DNA of 64,000 nt from an uncultured Lachnospira sp. (GTDB lineage Bacteria; Bacillota; Clostridia; Lachnospirales; Lachnospiraceae): contig CALWKC010000005.1 in NCBI GenBank assembly GCA_944381165.1, positions 39,655-103,654 on the forward strand, read 5' to 3'. Below are positions 1-8,025 of this stretch, piece after piece (position 1 is the first letter of the stretch; every line of letters starts with the position of its first letter). The notes beneath the pieces were generated by a model. It worked only from the letters and a program-made list of their open reading frames with translations, did no database searches and was not told the DNA's origin. The position numbers were made by a program, and so were the translations under genes.

Positions 1-301
1 GAATGCTTGCAAATCTTATGTGCGCTTTATATTTTTCAACTATTTTTTTGTGCTGCTCCGGATTAGGATTGCAAAGATTAAGATAACATCCAAGTACCGC
101 AACATCCACTTTATTCTCCGCGCAAAGTTCTTTCATATACATCGCAAGCCCCGGCGTCATCGTGCTTATCTCAGGCTTAAACTCCTTGATTGACTTGCTT
201 AACGCTATGTGCATGCAGTGAAATCCCTGATTGTGTATATTAGGAATCAGCTCCTCAAGCGGTGCATATTTAACATCATGTGCCCTTATACCTATTCTCA
301 T
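1..301 (-). CDS. Sugar phosphate isomerase/epimerase, TIM-barrel type (5' part only)
   Basis: The frame begins at ATG 301 and runs off the left edge, so only about the first 100 residues are visible. They begin MRIGIRAHDV and contain an HIALSKS stretch and a strand-helix pattern (VDVAVLGCYLNLCNPNPEQ) typical of the xylose-isomerase-like / AP-endonuclease-2-like TIM barrel family, which isomerises or epimerises sugars and inositols using a divalent metal. The metal ligands lie outside the window. A GGAGG stands 7-8 nt before the start, inside a GGAATGGAGGATT string also seen before several other genes here. It follows the YetA-like gene on the same strand with a gap of about 95 bp, so a shared carbohydrate operon is likely. 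The exact substrate cannot be read. Confidence 0.7.
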   Translation of the reverse strand, partial: MRIGIRAHDVKYAPLEELIPNIHNQGFHCMHIALSKSIKEFKPEISTMTPGLAMYMKELCAENKVDVAVLGCYLNLCNPNPEQHKKIVEKYKAHIRFASI

Positions 302-396
302 TATTTCAATCCTCCATTCCCTACTATAACTGCATATTTATATATGTATAATATAATACAATTATTAATGTTTGTCAAAACCGTAGGCTGAACAAC

Positions 397-2769
397 TCAA
401 TACATATTGTTTTCTGAGAGCGCCTTATAGTATGTAATAAGCGGAATAAAGCTCTGCGCAAAGCCCTTAGGGCTGTCACCGGCGCATATAACAGCATCCT
501 CGGCTATTCTTTTGACGCCGTTTGTAGATGCGGCTTTGCCGTCAATAGCCCTCTTAAATGTTTTAAGTCCCGGCTCAAGGTATTTTGCATCGCCTGTCAG
601 CTCATACGCAATCGCAAGAGATTCGAGAAGCAGCGTGTTATTGCCAAGACGCTGAAGGCTGGGAAGCTCCTTATAGTAGAAAAGTCCGCACCCAAGCATA
701 CAGTTTTCAATAAGGTCGTCAACCGCCCTTATAATCATATCCTTAATATCCTGTCTCGGAAATACTCTGTAATAGCGCATTACGCTTCCGACTGCAACCG
801 AAATCATGAATCCCACGCGTATCGCTGTGTTATCCGTGTAAGGCGCAAGCCAGTTTCCGTATTCCTCCTCCCATTTCTTGAAGCTGTCTATAATCCACTC
901 ACACTTTACAGTCCACTTGTTGTCATGCGTTTCCACATAAAGAGCCGTGAGAGCCCTGAGAGCCCAGCCCGTCTCTCTCGCATTCGCCTCGCCCGGCTTT
1001 GCGTACATAGGCGTGTCAAGAAGTCTTAAAATATTATCTCCTATTCCAAGAGCTGTCTCAAGACCGCGCTCATCACCGGTAAAATGATAATAGTCGAGCA
1101 GCCCTTCAACCCACTCATGAGAGCAAACCATAATACCGTTCTTGCAGTGCCCCGCAGTATGCTCCCACTGACCTCCTATTCTCAGCGCATTATCACTGTA
1201 ATGGCAGACGTCAACATCCATCCAGTGCTGCGCCGAAACAATCAGATAATCAAGAAATCTCCTGATTCCTGTTCTCGCATACTGAAGCGCGCATGAGTGA
1301 GGATAATCATACTCATTATTGCTCCACACCGTTTTTCCGTTTCCACGTCCCTGCTGAGTATAATTCGGGTCCCATGAATCTCCCCAGTTAAGCATACCGT
1401 AGCATCTCGCGTGAGAATCCGCCCTTCCTATAAGAGCAATCTCCACATCGTCGTTGAGCTTTTCAGGAAAGACATCCATCATTACTCCCGACTTTCGGAA
1501 TACATCAGGGTCAATAAAAGGTCTGTCAGGCATCTGATATATAAGGCTTCTGTTGTCAAGCTCTGATATAGCCTCATCAGCCCCGTGAAAATGCATTAAA
1601 AATCTCTGCTCTCTCGCCATTCCGGACTGCATTACTACATTTCCTATACCCTCAGGCACCAACATGACGGCTATTCCGTTCTTCCCTGACTTAACTGCCT
1701 TAGGATAGTTCTGCTGCGCCTGAAAGACTGTAATGCAAAGACCTCCCTCGCTGTCGGTGCGGTCTGCCATAAATGTTCCGTAAAGCACCTCGGCATAGTG
1801 TTCATTCGCTTCCTTCAGCAGCATAGTATCGTCAATATAGCGGCTGACCTCCTCGCCGTCTCTTCCTATATAAAAATCCGTTTTATAGTTTGAGCTTCCC
1901 ACAAGAGTTCTCACGCCTGATACCGGAGCCTTCTCGTCAAACAAATCAAGCTCATGGGTACCTCTTGTGTGAAATACCGGTCCTGCGCTGTCGGTATTGT
2001 CCGTCAGGGCGTCACCGCAGCCTGTAGAATCAGGTTTTTCTTCAAAATTCATAGCACTCATATGAGCGTCAATAATACTGTCTGCGGCTGCCTTTGCATA
2101 AAAGACAAGCGAGGCTATTTTCAGTTCCTCCATACTTGTATTTATAATTCTGTAAGCAACCTCAATCCACGGTTTTCCCGCATATGCAGTTATACGCACC
2201 TCAAAATCAATATGCTTCCCGTTTTCTTTGCAGCAATTCAGGATATTGCTGCCCTTTGCCTCTATAACAGCGCAAACCTGTCCGGACTCGACCACTCTCC
2301 ACTGTCCTATTGAGACTGCATAATTATTGCCATCCTGGTCCTTAAGGTACGGTCCCTCAAAATTTTCCCCGGTGTAATGCTTGTTGCCGTCGTCAATCTG
2401 CTTGAAAATACTGCTGCTGTTATTCTCAACAGAAAACTTAATGCTTCCGGTATCAACCTCTATACCGCCGGAAGTCTCATTTATGAGCACGCCTCTTTCT
2501 CTGCTCCTGTCTTTTCCGTCAAAATTACAAAAAACACTGGTTCCTTTATTTGCCGGCAAATCAGCCATAAAACGCACAAACAAGTATCTGACCGAGCCGT
2601 CGGCATGTCTTGATGTAACCTTTGCCTGTACCGGAAGCGCTTTTCCGTCCTGTATAACGCAGACGTTTTCCGCGCTCTTAAGTTCTCCCTCCCTGACCGG
2701 AACAGCAATGCTGCATGGCTCAGCAATTCTCGGGTATCTGTAAAGCTTGTCAAAATAAATTTCTACCAT
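397..2769 (-). CDS. PcRGLX/YetA-like protein, putative exo-rhamnogalacturonan lyase (PL26-type)
   Basis: This 790-residue protein has no signal peptide and is probably cytoplasmic. Three parts are visible: an N-terminal beta barrel (about 1-100), a central beta-rich sandwich (about 100-400), and a helical C-terminal half (about 410-790) rich in Trp, Tyr and His (GMLNWGDSWDPNY, GGQWEHTAGHC, CSHEWVEGLLDYYHFTG) that resembles an alpha/alpha toroid. That order and length match the YetA / PcRGLX family, members of which cleave unsaturated sugar from the non-reducing end of rhamnogalacturonan. The family call is from recall of the architecture, and activity is inferred. The TIM-barrel gene downstream would fit processing of the released sugar. 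The start is ATG 2769 with AAAGGA upstream. A TATAAT box with an adjacent inverted repeat lies at 2804-2836. Confidence 0.6.
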   Translation of the reverse strand: MVEIYFDKLYRYPRIAEPCSIAVPVREGELKSAENVCVIQDGKALPVQAKVTSRHADGSVRYLFVRFMADLPANKGTSVFCNFDGKDRSRERGVLINETSGGIEVDTGSIKFSVENNSSSIFKQIDDGNKHYTGENFEGPYLKDQDGNNYAVSIGQWRVVESGQVCAVIEAKGSNILNCCKENGKHIDFEVRITAYAGKPWIEVAYRIINTSMEELKIASLVFYAKAAADSIIDAHMSAMNFEEKPDSTGCGDALTDNTDSAGPVFHTRGTHELDLFDEKAPVSGVRTLVGSSNYKTDFYIGRDGEEVSRYIDDTMLLKEANEHYAEVLYGTFMADRTDSEGGLCITVFQAQQNYPKAVKSGKNGIAVMLVPEGIGNVVMQSGMAREQRFLMHFHGADEAISELDNRSLIYQMPDRPFIDPDVFRKSGVMMDVFPEKLNDDVEIALIGRADSHARCYGMLNWGDSWDPNYTQQGRGNGKTVWSNNEYDYPHSCALQYARTGIRRFLDYLIVSAQHWMDVDVCHYSDNALRIGGQWEHTAGHCKNGIMVCSHEWVEGLLDYYHFTGDERGLETALGIGDNILRLLDTPMYAKPGEANARETGWALRALTALYVETHDNKWTVKCEWIIDSFKKWEEEYGNWLAPYTDNTAIRVGFMISVAVGSVMRYYRVFPRQDIKDMIIRAVDDLIENCMLGCGLFYYKELPSLQRLGNNTLLLESLAIAYELTGDAKYLEPGLKTFKRAIDGKAASTNGVKRIAEDAVICAGDSPKGFAQSFIPLITYYKALSENNMY

Positions 2770-2803
2770 AGCTGTGATTTTCCTTTCTGTATTTTATGCA
2801 TTC

Positions 2804-2836
2804 ATTATAACACTAATTCAGTACTATTCCACTGAA
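2804..2836 (-). promoter_or_regulatory. Promoter -10 and inverted-repeat operator for the YetA-like gene
   Basis: On the minus strand a perfect TATAAT lies at 2809-2804. Immediately upstream, TTCAGT and ACTGAA form an inverted repeat with an 8-nt spacer (2817-2836) covering the spacer and the place where a -35 should be. No good -35 hexamer is present, which suggests activator dependence or a repressor site. The regulator is not in the window. Confidence 0.5.
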
Positions 2837-2890
2837 CAATAGGTGTTTATCTCTAATTTTACATAAAAATTGTACCAATATAAAACAATC

Positions 2891-2919
2891 TACACAACTT
2901 CAAGCTTTTCTGATATAAT
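2891..2919 (+). promoter_or_regulatory. Promoter of nrdG
   Basis: TACACA (2891-2896), a 17-nt spacer ending in TGA, and TATAAT (2914-2919) form a sigma-A-type promoter with an extended -10. Transcription would start near 2926, giving a leader of about 145 nt that contains the whole three-hairpin repeat before the nrdG start. Confidence 0.55.
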
Positions 2920-2960
2920 AATTTTCAACCGGGTATCAGACTTAGCCCAAAGCTTTGAAC

Positions 2961-3070
2961 GGCTGTTTGTGACGAAGCGACACAAACAGCTCTTATCGCA
3001 GAAGAAAAATCCCTTCGCGAATTTTTCTTGGCGTTCCTTGCGCGTAAATCGCTTCGGAATGGGGATTGTT
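2961..3070 (+). repeat. Three-hairpin dispersed element carrying the nrdG ribosome site (copy A)
   Basis: Hairpin 1 is CTGTTTGTG (2963-2971) with CACAAACAG (2981-2989). Hairpin 2 is AAGAAAAAT (3002-3010) with ATTTTTCTT (3021-3029). Hairpin 3 pairs CGTTCC (3032-3037) with GGAATG (3056-3061). The element ends at the nrdG start codon and supplies its Shine-Dalgarno region. A second copy, about a dozen mismatches over about 113 nt by eye, lies in minus orientation at 49661-49772 before an unrelated gene. The longest open frame extends through this element, but the translated segment looks nothing like NrdG. Confidence 0.85.
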
Positions 3071-3598
3071 ATGAACTATGCAGAAATTAAATACTGTGAT
3101 ATTGCCAACGGTCCGGGTGTTCGGACTTCTCTTTTTGTCAGCGGCTGCAATCACAGATGCAAGGGCTGCTTTAACGAGGTAGCGTGGGATTTTAATTACG
3201 GAAAGCCGTTTACACAAAATACAATAGACGATATTCTCATCTCTCTTGCCCCCGACTACATTCAGGGGCTTACACTTCTTGGCGGAGAGCCCTTTGAATA
3301 CGACAACCAGAAAGCGCTTCTGCCGCTGCTGAGACAGGTGCGTGAAAAGTATCCTCACAAGGATATCTGGTGCTTTACCGGATTTTTGTTTGACAGCGAA
3401 ATTCTTGAAAAAATGTGTCCAGTCCGGGAGGAGACAAGAGAACTGCTGTCATATATAGATGTATTGGTAGACGGAAGATTTGTCGAGGAATTAAAAAACT
3501 TAAATCTCAAATTTAAAGGCTCCGAAAATCAACGCACTATTCTGGTACAGGAGTCTGTTAAACAAAATAAAATCGTACTATATGATTTCGGCGAATAG
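3071..3598 (+). CDS. nrdG: Anaerobic ribonucleoside-triphosphate reductase activating protein
   Basis: This 175-residue radical-SAM enzyme installs the glycyl radical on anaerobic ribonucleotide reductase NrdD, using S-adenosylmethionine and a [4Fe-4S] cluster. The cluster motif CX3CX2C is residues C26, C30 and C33 (CNHRCKGC), preceded by GPGVRTSLFVSGC. The SAM-binding GGEP motif follows (LLGGEPFE). The length is normal for the family. I chose ATG 3071 because homology begins at MNYAEIKYCDI and a GGGGATT ribosome site lies just before it. No nrdD is within the window, so the pair is split or nrdD lies elsewhere. dut follows on the same strand, forming a small deoxynucleotide-supply group. Confidence 0.93.
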   Translation: MNYAEIKYCDIANGPGVRTSLFVSGCNHRCKGCFNEVAWDFNYGKPFTQNTIDDILISLAPDYIQGLTLLGGEPFEYDNQKALLPLLRQVREKYPHKDIWCFTGFLFDSEILEKMCPVREETRELLSYIDVLVDGRFVEELKNLNLKFKGSENQRTILVQESVKQNKIVLYDFGE

Positions 3599-3670
3599 CC
3601 GGATTTCTCTCATCAAACCGGCTGAGCCCAAAACCTGCGGCTAAGCTGACATGATATAAATATTTTTCAC

Positions 3671-3740
3671 ACAACGGGTTTGTGTCTGCGCTGCCGCCGC
3701 AAACCCTGAACGCGCAAAAGGCAGCGCAGAAATGAGGTCA
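3671..3740 (+). repeat. Hairpin leader with ribosome site before dut
   Basis: ACACAA/TTGTGT form a small stem at about 3671-3687, and TCTGCGCTGCC is matched exactly by GGCAGCGCAGA further on, an 11-bp stem whose 3' arm leads straight into AATGAGGT, the dut ribosome site. The string GCGCAGAAATGAGGT recurs before the HdeD-like gene (43764-43780, minus), and a related GCGCAGAAAGGTGG precedes the transaldolase gene. Confidence 0.6.
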
Positions 3741-3743
3741 AAT

Positions 3744-4187
3744 ATGAAATACAAAGTGAACTTAAAGAAACTGAGACCCGACGCAGTTATACCGACATAC
3801 GGTACAGAATTCGCAGCGGGCGCAGATTTATATGCATGTATGGACGAGACTGTTGAGATTAAACCAGGTGAAACACAGTTTATTCATACAGGAATCGCTC
3901 TTGAAATTCCCGACGGTCTTGTTGGTCTTGTGTATGCCCGCAGCGGTATGGCATGCAAAAAGGGAGTTGCGCCGGCAAACAAGGTTGGCGTAATTGATTC
4001 CGACTACCGCGGCGAGATAATGGTAGCTCTTTTTAATCATTCAAAGAACGCCCTTACCGTCTCAAAGGGCGAGCGCATCGCCCAGCTTGTATTAACGCCC
4101 TACATAACCGCAGATTTTATCGAGACAGACAGCCTTAAAGAATCCGTCCGAGGAGCGGGCGGATTTGGCTCAACCGGAACGCACTGA
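3744..4187 (+). CDS. dut: dUTP diphosphatase
   Basis: This 147-residue trimeric-type dUTPase hydrolyses dUTP to dUMP, keeping uracil out of DNA and feeding dTMP synthesis. All five conserved motifs are visible: GADLYA (1), ARSGMA (2), GVIDSDYRGEI with the catalytic Asp (3), GERIAQLV (4) and the Gly-rich P-loop-like tail RGAGGFGSTG (5). ATG 3744 was chosen over ATG 3732 because TGAGGT (3733-3738) is then a ribosome site 5-6 nt upstream and the protein begins MKYKVNLKKL as in homologues. It follows nrdG by 145 nt on the same strand, and a strong bidirectional terminator follows it. Confidence 0.95.
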   Translation: MKYKVNLKKLRPDAVIPTYGTEFAAGADLYACMDETVEIKPGETQFIHTGIALEIPDGLVGLVYARSGMACKKGVAPANKVGVIDSDYRGEIMVALFNHSKNALTVSKGERIAQLVLTPYITADFIETDSLKESVRGAGGFGSTGTH

Positions 4188-4190
4188 AAA

Positions 4191-4232
4191 AATTCCGCCG
4201 CACAGGAAATAATTTCCATGAGCGGCGGAATT
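4191..4232. terminator. Bidirectional terminator between dut and the chemoreceptor gene
   Basis: AATTCCGCCGC (4191-4201) pairs with GCGGCGGAATT (4222-4232), with an inner GGAAAT/ATTTCC stem. A-rich and T-rich flanks on both sides allow termination of both convergent genes. Confidence 0.85.
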
Positions 4233-4235
4233 TTA

Positions 4236-5765
4236 TTAATATAAATTATCCTGAGAAACTTCCGTATAGCCCTTGAGCTTTTCTGAAACCTCCAATATAC
4301 CGGCAAGAAGCTTTTTGGTCTGCTCGGCATTTTCCATATTTTTAGAGGTCAGATTTTCAGCCTGTACTGATGATGCCGTTACCTCCTCTGTTGTTGCCGA
4401 CAGCTGCATAATATTCTCAACTATCTGATTATTTGATTCCGAAAGTCCGTTAAGCCTGCCGTCTATCTCTCCTATATGCTCAATCAGCTCTGTCACATTT
4501 TTATTCATTTTTTCAAAGCTGTCCGATGCCTGCAAAATCATTTTCTCCTGCTCGTCAGCAGCCTCCGCTGACTTTGCAACCGCATCCGAAACCGCGTTTG
4601 CCTCGTTTGACAGTTCTCCCAGTATATTCGCGATATTTTCTGTCTCCTCTCTCGTCTTTTCGGCAAGCTGACGTATCTGCTCCGCAACAACTGCAAACCC
4701 CTTGCCTGCCTCTCCCGCTCTTGCACTTTCAATAGACGCATTGAGCGCAAGAAGATTTGTCTGAGATGAAATTTCAAAAATCGTATCTGCAATGCCCTTT
4801 ACTTCACCTGTCTTATCCTTAAGTCTCGTCATTGAAGCCGCAACCTCTTCGTTTGTATCGGCAATCAGTGCAGACTGTTCCTTTAAATCATTCATAACCT
4901 TAATATTCTGCCCGTTAAGCGTCTCAGAATGCTTAGCCACCTGTACCATATTTTCGGAGTGTTTAATTGTTGCATCAATAGCTTCCTGAATACTCTGTGT
5001 CATTGTTGTCTGCATCTGTATATTCTCAGCTGTGCTCTGGTTGCTGTCGGCAATATCTTTCATGGCGCCGTTGACCACCTCGGTAGAATCATTTAATTCA
5101 TTCATTATCTGAACTGCGTTTTCAGTTCCTTTTCTGACCTCATCCGCAACCCCGAGCATATCATACACCATATTTTTCTGGCTGTCCTGCTCAGCTTTCA
5201 GGCTGTCGGCAGTGTCCTTCTTGAACTGAGTTGCGACACTTGTCGTGAAATAGACAAATATCATCATAAGACATATTGCAATAGTTGCGCACACCTGATC
5301 CAGTGCGTCTTCGCCAGAATAGACATGCGCAACAAATATCTTTATAACATTTATAAATATATTTACAGCAGCAAATAATGTTCCCGAAACTGCCACAAAT
5401 TTTTTATTGTAAAAAAGAACATAAGCAGCAAAAGGAACTGCCGCCATAAATCTCACATAATAATTATCATAAGCATATCCCATAAAAAATGTTATACACA
5501 AAAGACTAATCAAAGAAATATACTTTACAATATTGGCAGCTTTTTCGATTTTAATCGGAATCATATTGACAATTATGGCAGCGATTATAATTACCGCAAC
5601 CATCCCCGTAAATCCCGCAGTACGAACTCCTCTTATATATGCCACAATGTTTATACACAGCATAAATATGTAAAAAATGCAATATTCCGCTGCCAGTAAT
5701 CTGTTTACACGTTTTAACTGTTCTGTCTCATCCGCATATCTGAACTGTTTCTGTTGTGGTTTCAT
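4236..5765 (-). CDS. Methyl-accepting chemotaxis protein, polytopic membrane type
   Basis: This 509-residue chemoreceptor has about six N-terminal membrane spans (roughly 23-44, 50-72, 82-118 as two, 124-150, 158-180) with almost no extracytoplasmic loop. A long cytoplasmic coiled-coil signalling domain follows. The hairpin tip that contacts CheA and CheW is conserved ([20 protein letters not shown], then [16 protein letters not shown]). There is no periplasmic ligand-binding domain and no obvious HAMP, so it probably senses something in the membrane or inside the cell. No che or flagellar genes are adjacent. The start is ATG 5765 with AAAGGAGAA upstream, and a promoter is visible at 5803-5831. 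Confidence 0.92.
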   Translation of the reverse strand: MKPQQKQFRYADETEQLKRVNRLLAAEYCIFYIFMLCINIVAYIRGVRTAGFTGMVAVIIIAAIIVNMIPIKIEKAANIVKYISLISLLCITFFMGYAYDNYYVRFMAAVPFAAYVLFYNKKFVAVSGTLFAAVNIFINVIKIFVAHVYSGEDALDQVCATIAICLMMIFVYFTTSVATQFKKDTADSLKAEQDSQKNMVYDMLGVADEVRKGTENAVQIMNELNDSTEVVNGAMKDIADSNQSTAENIQMQTTMTQSIQEAIDATIKHSENMVQVAKHSETLNGQNIKVMNDLKEQSALIADTNEEVAASMTRLKDKTGEVKGIADTIFEISSQTNLLALNASIESARAGEAGKGFAVVAEQIRQLAEKTREETENIANILGELSNEANAVSDAVAKSAEAADEQEKMILQASDSFEKMNKNVTELIEHIGEIDGRLNGLSESNNQIVENIMQLSATTEEVTASSVQAENLTSKNMENAEQTKKLLAGILEVSEKLKGYTEVSQDNLY

Positions 5766-5802
5766 ACTCTCTTCTCCTTTACTTATTATATCTTTCTTCG
5801 TT

Positions 5803-5831
5803 ATTATATATTTTTTGACAGAATATTACAA
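5803..5831 (-). promoter_or_regulatory. Promoter of the chemoreceptor gene
   Basis: Reading the minus strand, TTGTAA (5831-5826), a 17-nt spacer and a perfect TATAAT (5808-5803) fit sigma-A. No sigma-D (motility) promoter signature was seen, so the receptor may not be expressed as part of a flagellar regulon. Confidence 0.6.
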
Positions 5832-5918
5832 TTAAATATCAATAAATCACAGTGTTTTTACACAATTTTTACACAAATTACACCTGTTTTTTTTATTTCC
5901 ACTCAATTTTAATGCAGC

Positions 5919-5961
5919 AAAAAAGCGTGATGAAAATTATAATTCTTCATCACGCTTTTTT
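5919..5961. terminator. Terminator downstream of the FKBP-like lipoprotein gene
   Basis: AAAAAAGCGTGATGAA pairs with TTCATCACGCTTTTTT around a short A/T loop. A-run and T-run flank the stem on each side, so it can act in either direction. In the minus direction it ends the lipoprotein gene that stops at 5975. Confidence 0.85.
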
Positions 5962-5974
5962 AGTTTCTAATTAT

Positions 5975-7018
5975 TTAATTATATGAAGCACTCTGTACTA
6001 CAATATCCTGAGCTTTCTCAACAATCATGCTCTTGACAATTTTGTCTTTTCCGTATTTTTCAACAAAGCTGTCTTTGCTTGAATATCCTCTGTCCTGGGC
6101 GAAGCCTTCAAGATTTGCCTTATAATCATATTCCTTTATGACAATGCCCTCTTCCTCCGCTATCGCCTGCAAAATCATCTCCTGGGCAACAGCTTTCTTA
6201 ACATATTCATCAAAGATTATTCCGAATGTATCCTGACAATACTCGTCAACTGTCTTTCCCTGCATCAGAGAATAAAACTTAATTGACTGCTCGTACTCAC
6301 TTCTCTTTGTCTCAAGATATTCCTCAGGATAACCCGTAACCTCGCATGTATCCTGAAGCTTTGTGAGCACTGCCTCCTTCTTAGCCTCGTCAATCTGCTC
6401 ATCTATTGTACCCTGTATCTCTTCCTTAATGCTCTGTCTGTATTCGTCAACAGTATCATAGTTGAAATATTCCTTTACATAGGCATCTGTAATCATAGGA
6501 ACATTTGGCTGAGCCACCTGCTGCATAGTAATCTCAAACACTATTTTACGCCCCGCGTATTCAGCCGCGTCAGTAAAATCATCAGGCACAGTCAGAGTAA
6601 CAACTTTAAGCTCACCCGCTGTCATTCCGTACAGCTCGTCCACAAAGCCGTCAATAATGAATGTGTCCTGCCCGAGCACAATCTCATAATCCTCATCGCT
6701 AAAGCCCGAAACCTGCTCTCCGCCGATAGAGCCCGTAAAATCAATCGTAACCTTGTCATCAGCCTGAGCCGCGCGCGTTGTCTCTGTGTATGTTGTATTC
6801 TCCTCCAAATCACTCTGGATTCTGTCGTTAATGAGCTCGCGCTCTATCGAATCCGTGTCAACGCTTACCTCAATACCCTTGTACTCTCCAAGTGTAACAT
6901 AGTCTTTCGGATTGTAATCATATTCAACCTTTATTACGGTATTGCACGCAGCCAGTCCTGCTGTCATAGCCGCCGCAACTGCACATATACCGAATTTTTT
7001 TAAAATATTAATTTTCAT
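5975..7018 (-). CDS. FKBP / trigger-factor-like lipoprotein, putative peptidyl-prolyl isomerase
   Basis: This 347-residue protein begins with a lipoprotein signal (MKINILKKFGICAVAAAMTAGLAAC, given here in part as LAAC lipobox near residues 22-25), so it is probably anchored outside the cytoplasmic membrane. After a short N-terminal region an FKBP-like domain is visible (VTIDFTGSIGGEQV, then GFVDELYGMTAGE and VTLTVPDDF, about 88-170). The rest resembles the helical chaperone arms of trigger factor (DEYRQSIKEEIQGTIDEQ onwards). Such proteins assist folding of secreted proteins and can isomerise prolyl bonds. It lies downstream of rplT but behind that operon's terminator, so it is separately transcribed. 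Substrates are unknown. Confidence 0.82.
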   Translation of the reverse strand: MKINILKKFGICAVAAAMTAGLAACNTVIKVEYDYNPKDYVTLGEYKGIEVSVDTDSIERELINDRIQSDLEENTTYTETTRAAQADDKVTIDFTGSIGGEQVSGFSDEDYEIVLGQDTFIIDGFVDELYGMTAGELKVVTLTVPDDFTDAAEYAGRKIVFEITMQQVAQPNVPMITDAYVKEYFNYDTVDEYRQSIKEEIQGTIDEQIDEAKKEAVLTKLQDTCEVTGYPEEYLETKRSEYEQSIKFYSLMQGKTVDEYCQDTFGIIFDEYVKKAVAQEMILQAIAEEEGIVIKEYDYKANLEGFAQDRGYSSKDSFVEKYGKDKIVKSMIVEKAQDIVVQSASYN

Positions 7019-7132
7019 ATTCTCTTATTCCATACCTTCCTGTTCATAACAACTCCAAAACGGGTCTATTGAATAATAACACATTTTTTTATCAATGAAC
7101 AGTATAAGCGCTATATTTCACACTTTCTTCAT

Positions 7133-7167
7133 AAAAAAGCAGAGAGTTCCTGAGCGAAACCCTCTGC
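7133..7167 (-). terminator. Terminator of the infC-rpmI-rplT operon
   Basis: On the minus strand GCAGAG and CTCTGC (7167-7139) form an interrupted stem with an inner GTT/AAC pairing, followed by TTTTTT (7138-7133). It lies 28 nt past the rplT stop. Confidence 0.85.
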
Positions 7168-7194
7168 ACCGTCTCATACAAACACATGTATATA

Positions 7195-7551
7195 TTAGGC
7201 AACCTTAGATTTTGCGAGCTCAGCGAGCTTTGCAAAGCCCTCAGCGTCATTAACTGCCATCTCTGACAATACTTTTCTGTTAAGGTCAACATTTGCAAGC
7301 TTTAATCCATACATAAACTTGCTGTATGATAAACCGTTAATTCTTGCAGCAGCATTAATTCTGGCAATCCATAACTGTCTGAACTGTCTCTTCTTCTGCT
7401 TTCTGCCCTTGTATGACTCTGTGAGTGCTCTCATTACAGACTGCTTTGCAATTCTGTACTGCTTAGACCTTGCGCCTCTATAACCTTTAGCGAGCTTCAA
7501 TACTCTGTTGTGCTTCTTCTTTGCGTTCATACCGCCTTTAATTCTTGCCAT
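7195..7551 (-). CDS. rplT: 50S ribosomal protein L20
   Basis: This is the 118-residue L20, which binds 23S rRNA early in large-subunit assembly. The typical N-terminus ([19 protein letters not shown]), the basic long helix ([21 protein letters not shown]) and the globular C-terminal part with [10 protein letters not shown] are present, and length is normal. It is the last gene of infC-rpmI-rplT, the conserved bacterial order. In Firmicutes L20 also acts as autogenous repressor by binding the leader upstream of infC, and a suitable leader with terminator is present at 8533-8694. The start is ATG 7551 behind GGAGG. Confidence 0.98.
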   Translation of the reverse strand: MARIKGGMNAKKKHNRVLKLAKGYRGARSKQYRIAKQSVMRALTESYKGRKQKKRQFRQLWIARINAAARINGLSYSKFMYGLKLANVDLNRKVLSEMAVNDAEGFAKLAELAKSKVA

Positions 7552-7584
7552 TTTATATTCCTCCTTCTATACCTTGTCCCTTAA

Positions 7585-7782
7585 TTAGAGATATGGCATA
7601 ATCTTCTTCATTGTCTTAACATTTGTAGCATCTGTCATAGCTGCGTGTCTTAAGTTTCTCTTTCTCTTTGTTGTCTTCTTTGTGAGAATATGGCTCTTGT
7701 AAGCCTTCATTCTCTTTAACTTACCTGTACCAGTTACCTTAAAACGCTTTGCAGCGGCTTTTTTTGTCTTTACCTTTGGCAT
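7585..7782 (-). CDS. rpmI: 50S ribosomal protein L35
   Basis: This 65-residue protein matches L35 throughout ([20 protein letters not shown], then [16 protein letters not shown]). It is a structural protein of the large subunit near the exit-tunnel side. It sits between infC and rplT as in most bacteria, 33 nt before rplT. Unusually, 243 nt separate it from infC, and that gap holds a hairpin repeat (7814-7870) that recurs elsewhere in the window. The ribosome site is CAGGAGGTC close to ATG 7782. Confidence 0.98.
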   Translation of the reverse strand: MPKVKTKKAAAKRFKVTGTGKLKRMKAYKSHILTKKTTKRKRNLRHAAMTDATNVKTMKKIMPYL

Positions 7783-7813
7783 AATAGACCTCCTGAATTT
7801 TTAAATCTCATTT

Positions 7814-7870
7814 GAACAAAGAGTTCGCTCGCGAACTCTTTCGCGAGGAGCGGATTCGTAAAAATAATTA
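7814..7870. repeat. Hairpin repeat between infC and rpmI (family 2, copy 1)
   Basis: AGAGTTCG (7820-7827) pairs with CGAACTCT (7832-7839) around a 4-nt loop, followed by TCGCGAGGAGCGGATTCGTAA. The same layout recurs at 59250-59305 (about 45 of 57 positions alike by eye). The rest of the infC-rpmI gap (7871-8025) contains short G/C-rich complementary segments but nothing I can name. Confidence 0.7.
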
Positions 7871-8025
7871 CCTTTCCGCGCCTCTGCGAGCCTGCGGAGA
7901 ATTTTTATTCTACAGGAAGTTCAGAGAAACTTTCCTATAGAACAGAAATATCGCAAGCAACATTTCCCGGCTGATTGACACAGCCCGGAAGCTCATACGA
8001 AAATCTTCGTAAGAGACATTATATT

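Noticed and set aside
209-391. Plus-strand 60-codon open frame
   Set aside because: It opposes the start region of the TIM-barrel gene, has no ribosome site and no family pattern.
1954-2743. Several open frames (up to 120 codons) on plus strand inside the YetA-like gene
   Set aside because: They lie antisense within a well-supported long gene, and show the Ser/Leu-rich composition of reverse-frame translations.
2870-3070. N-terminal extension of nrdG
   Set aside because: The extension is translated hairpin repeat and promoter DNA; NrdG homology and the ribosome site fix the start at 3071.
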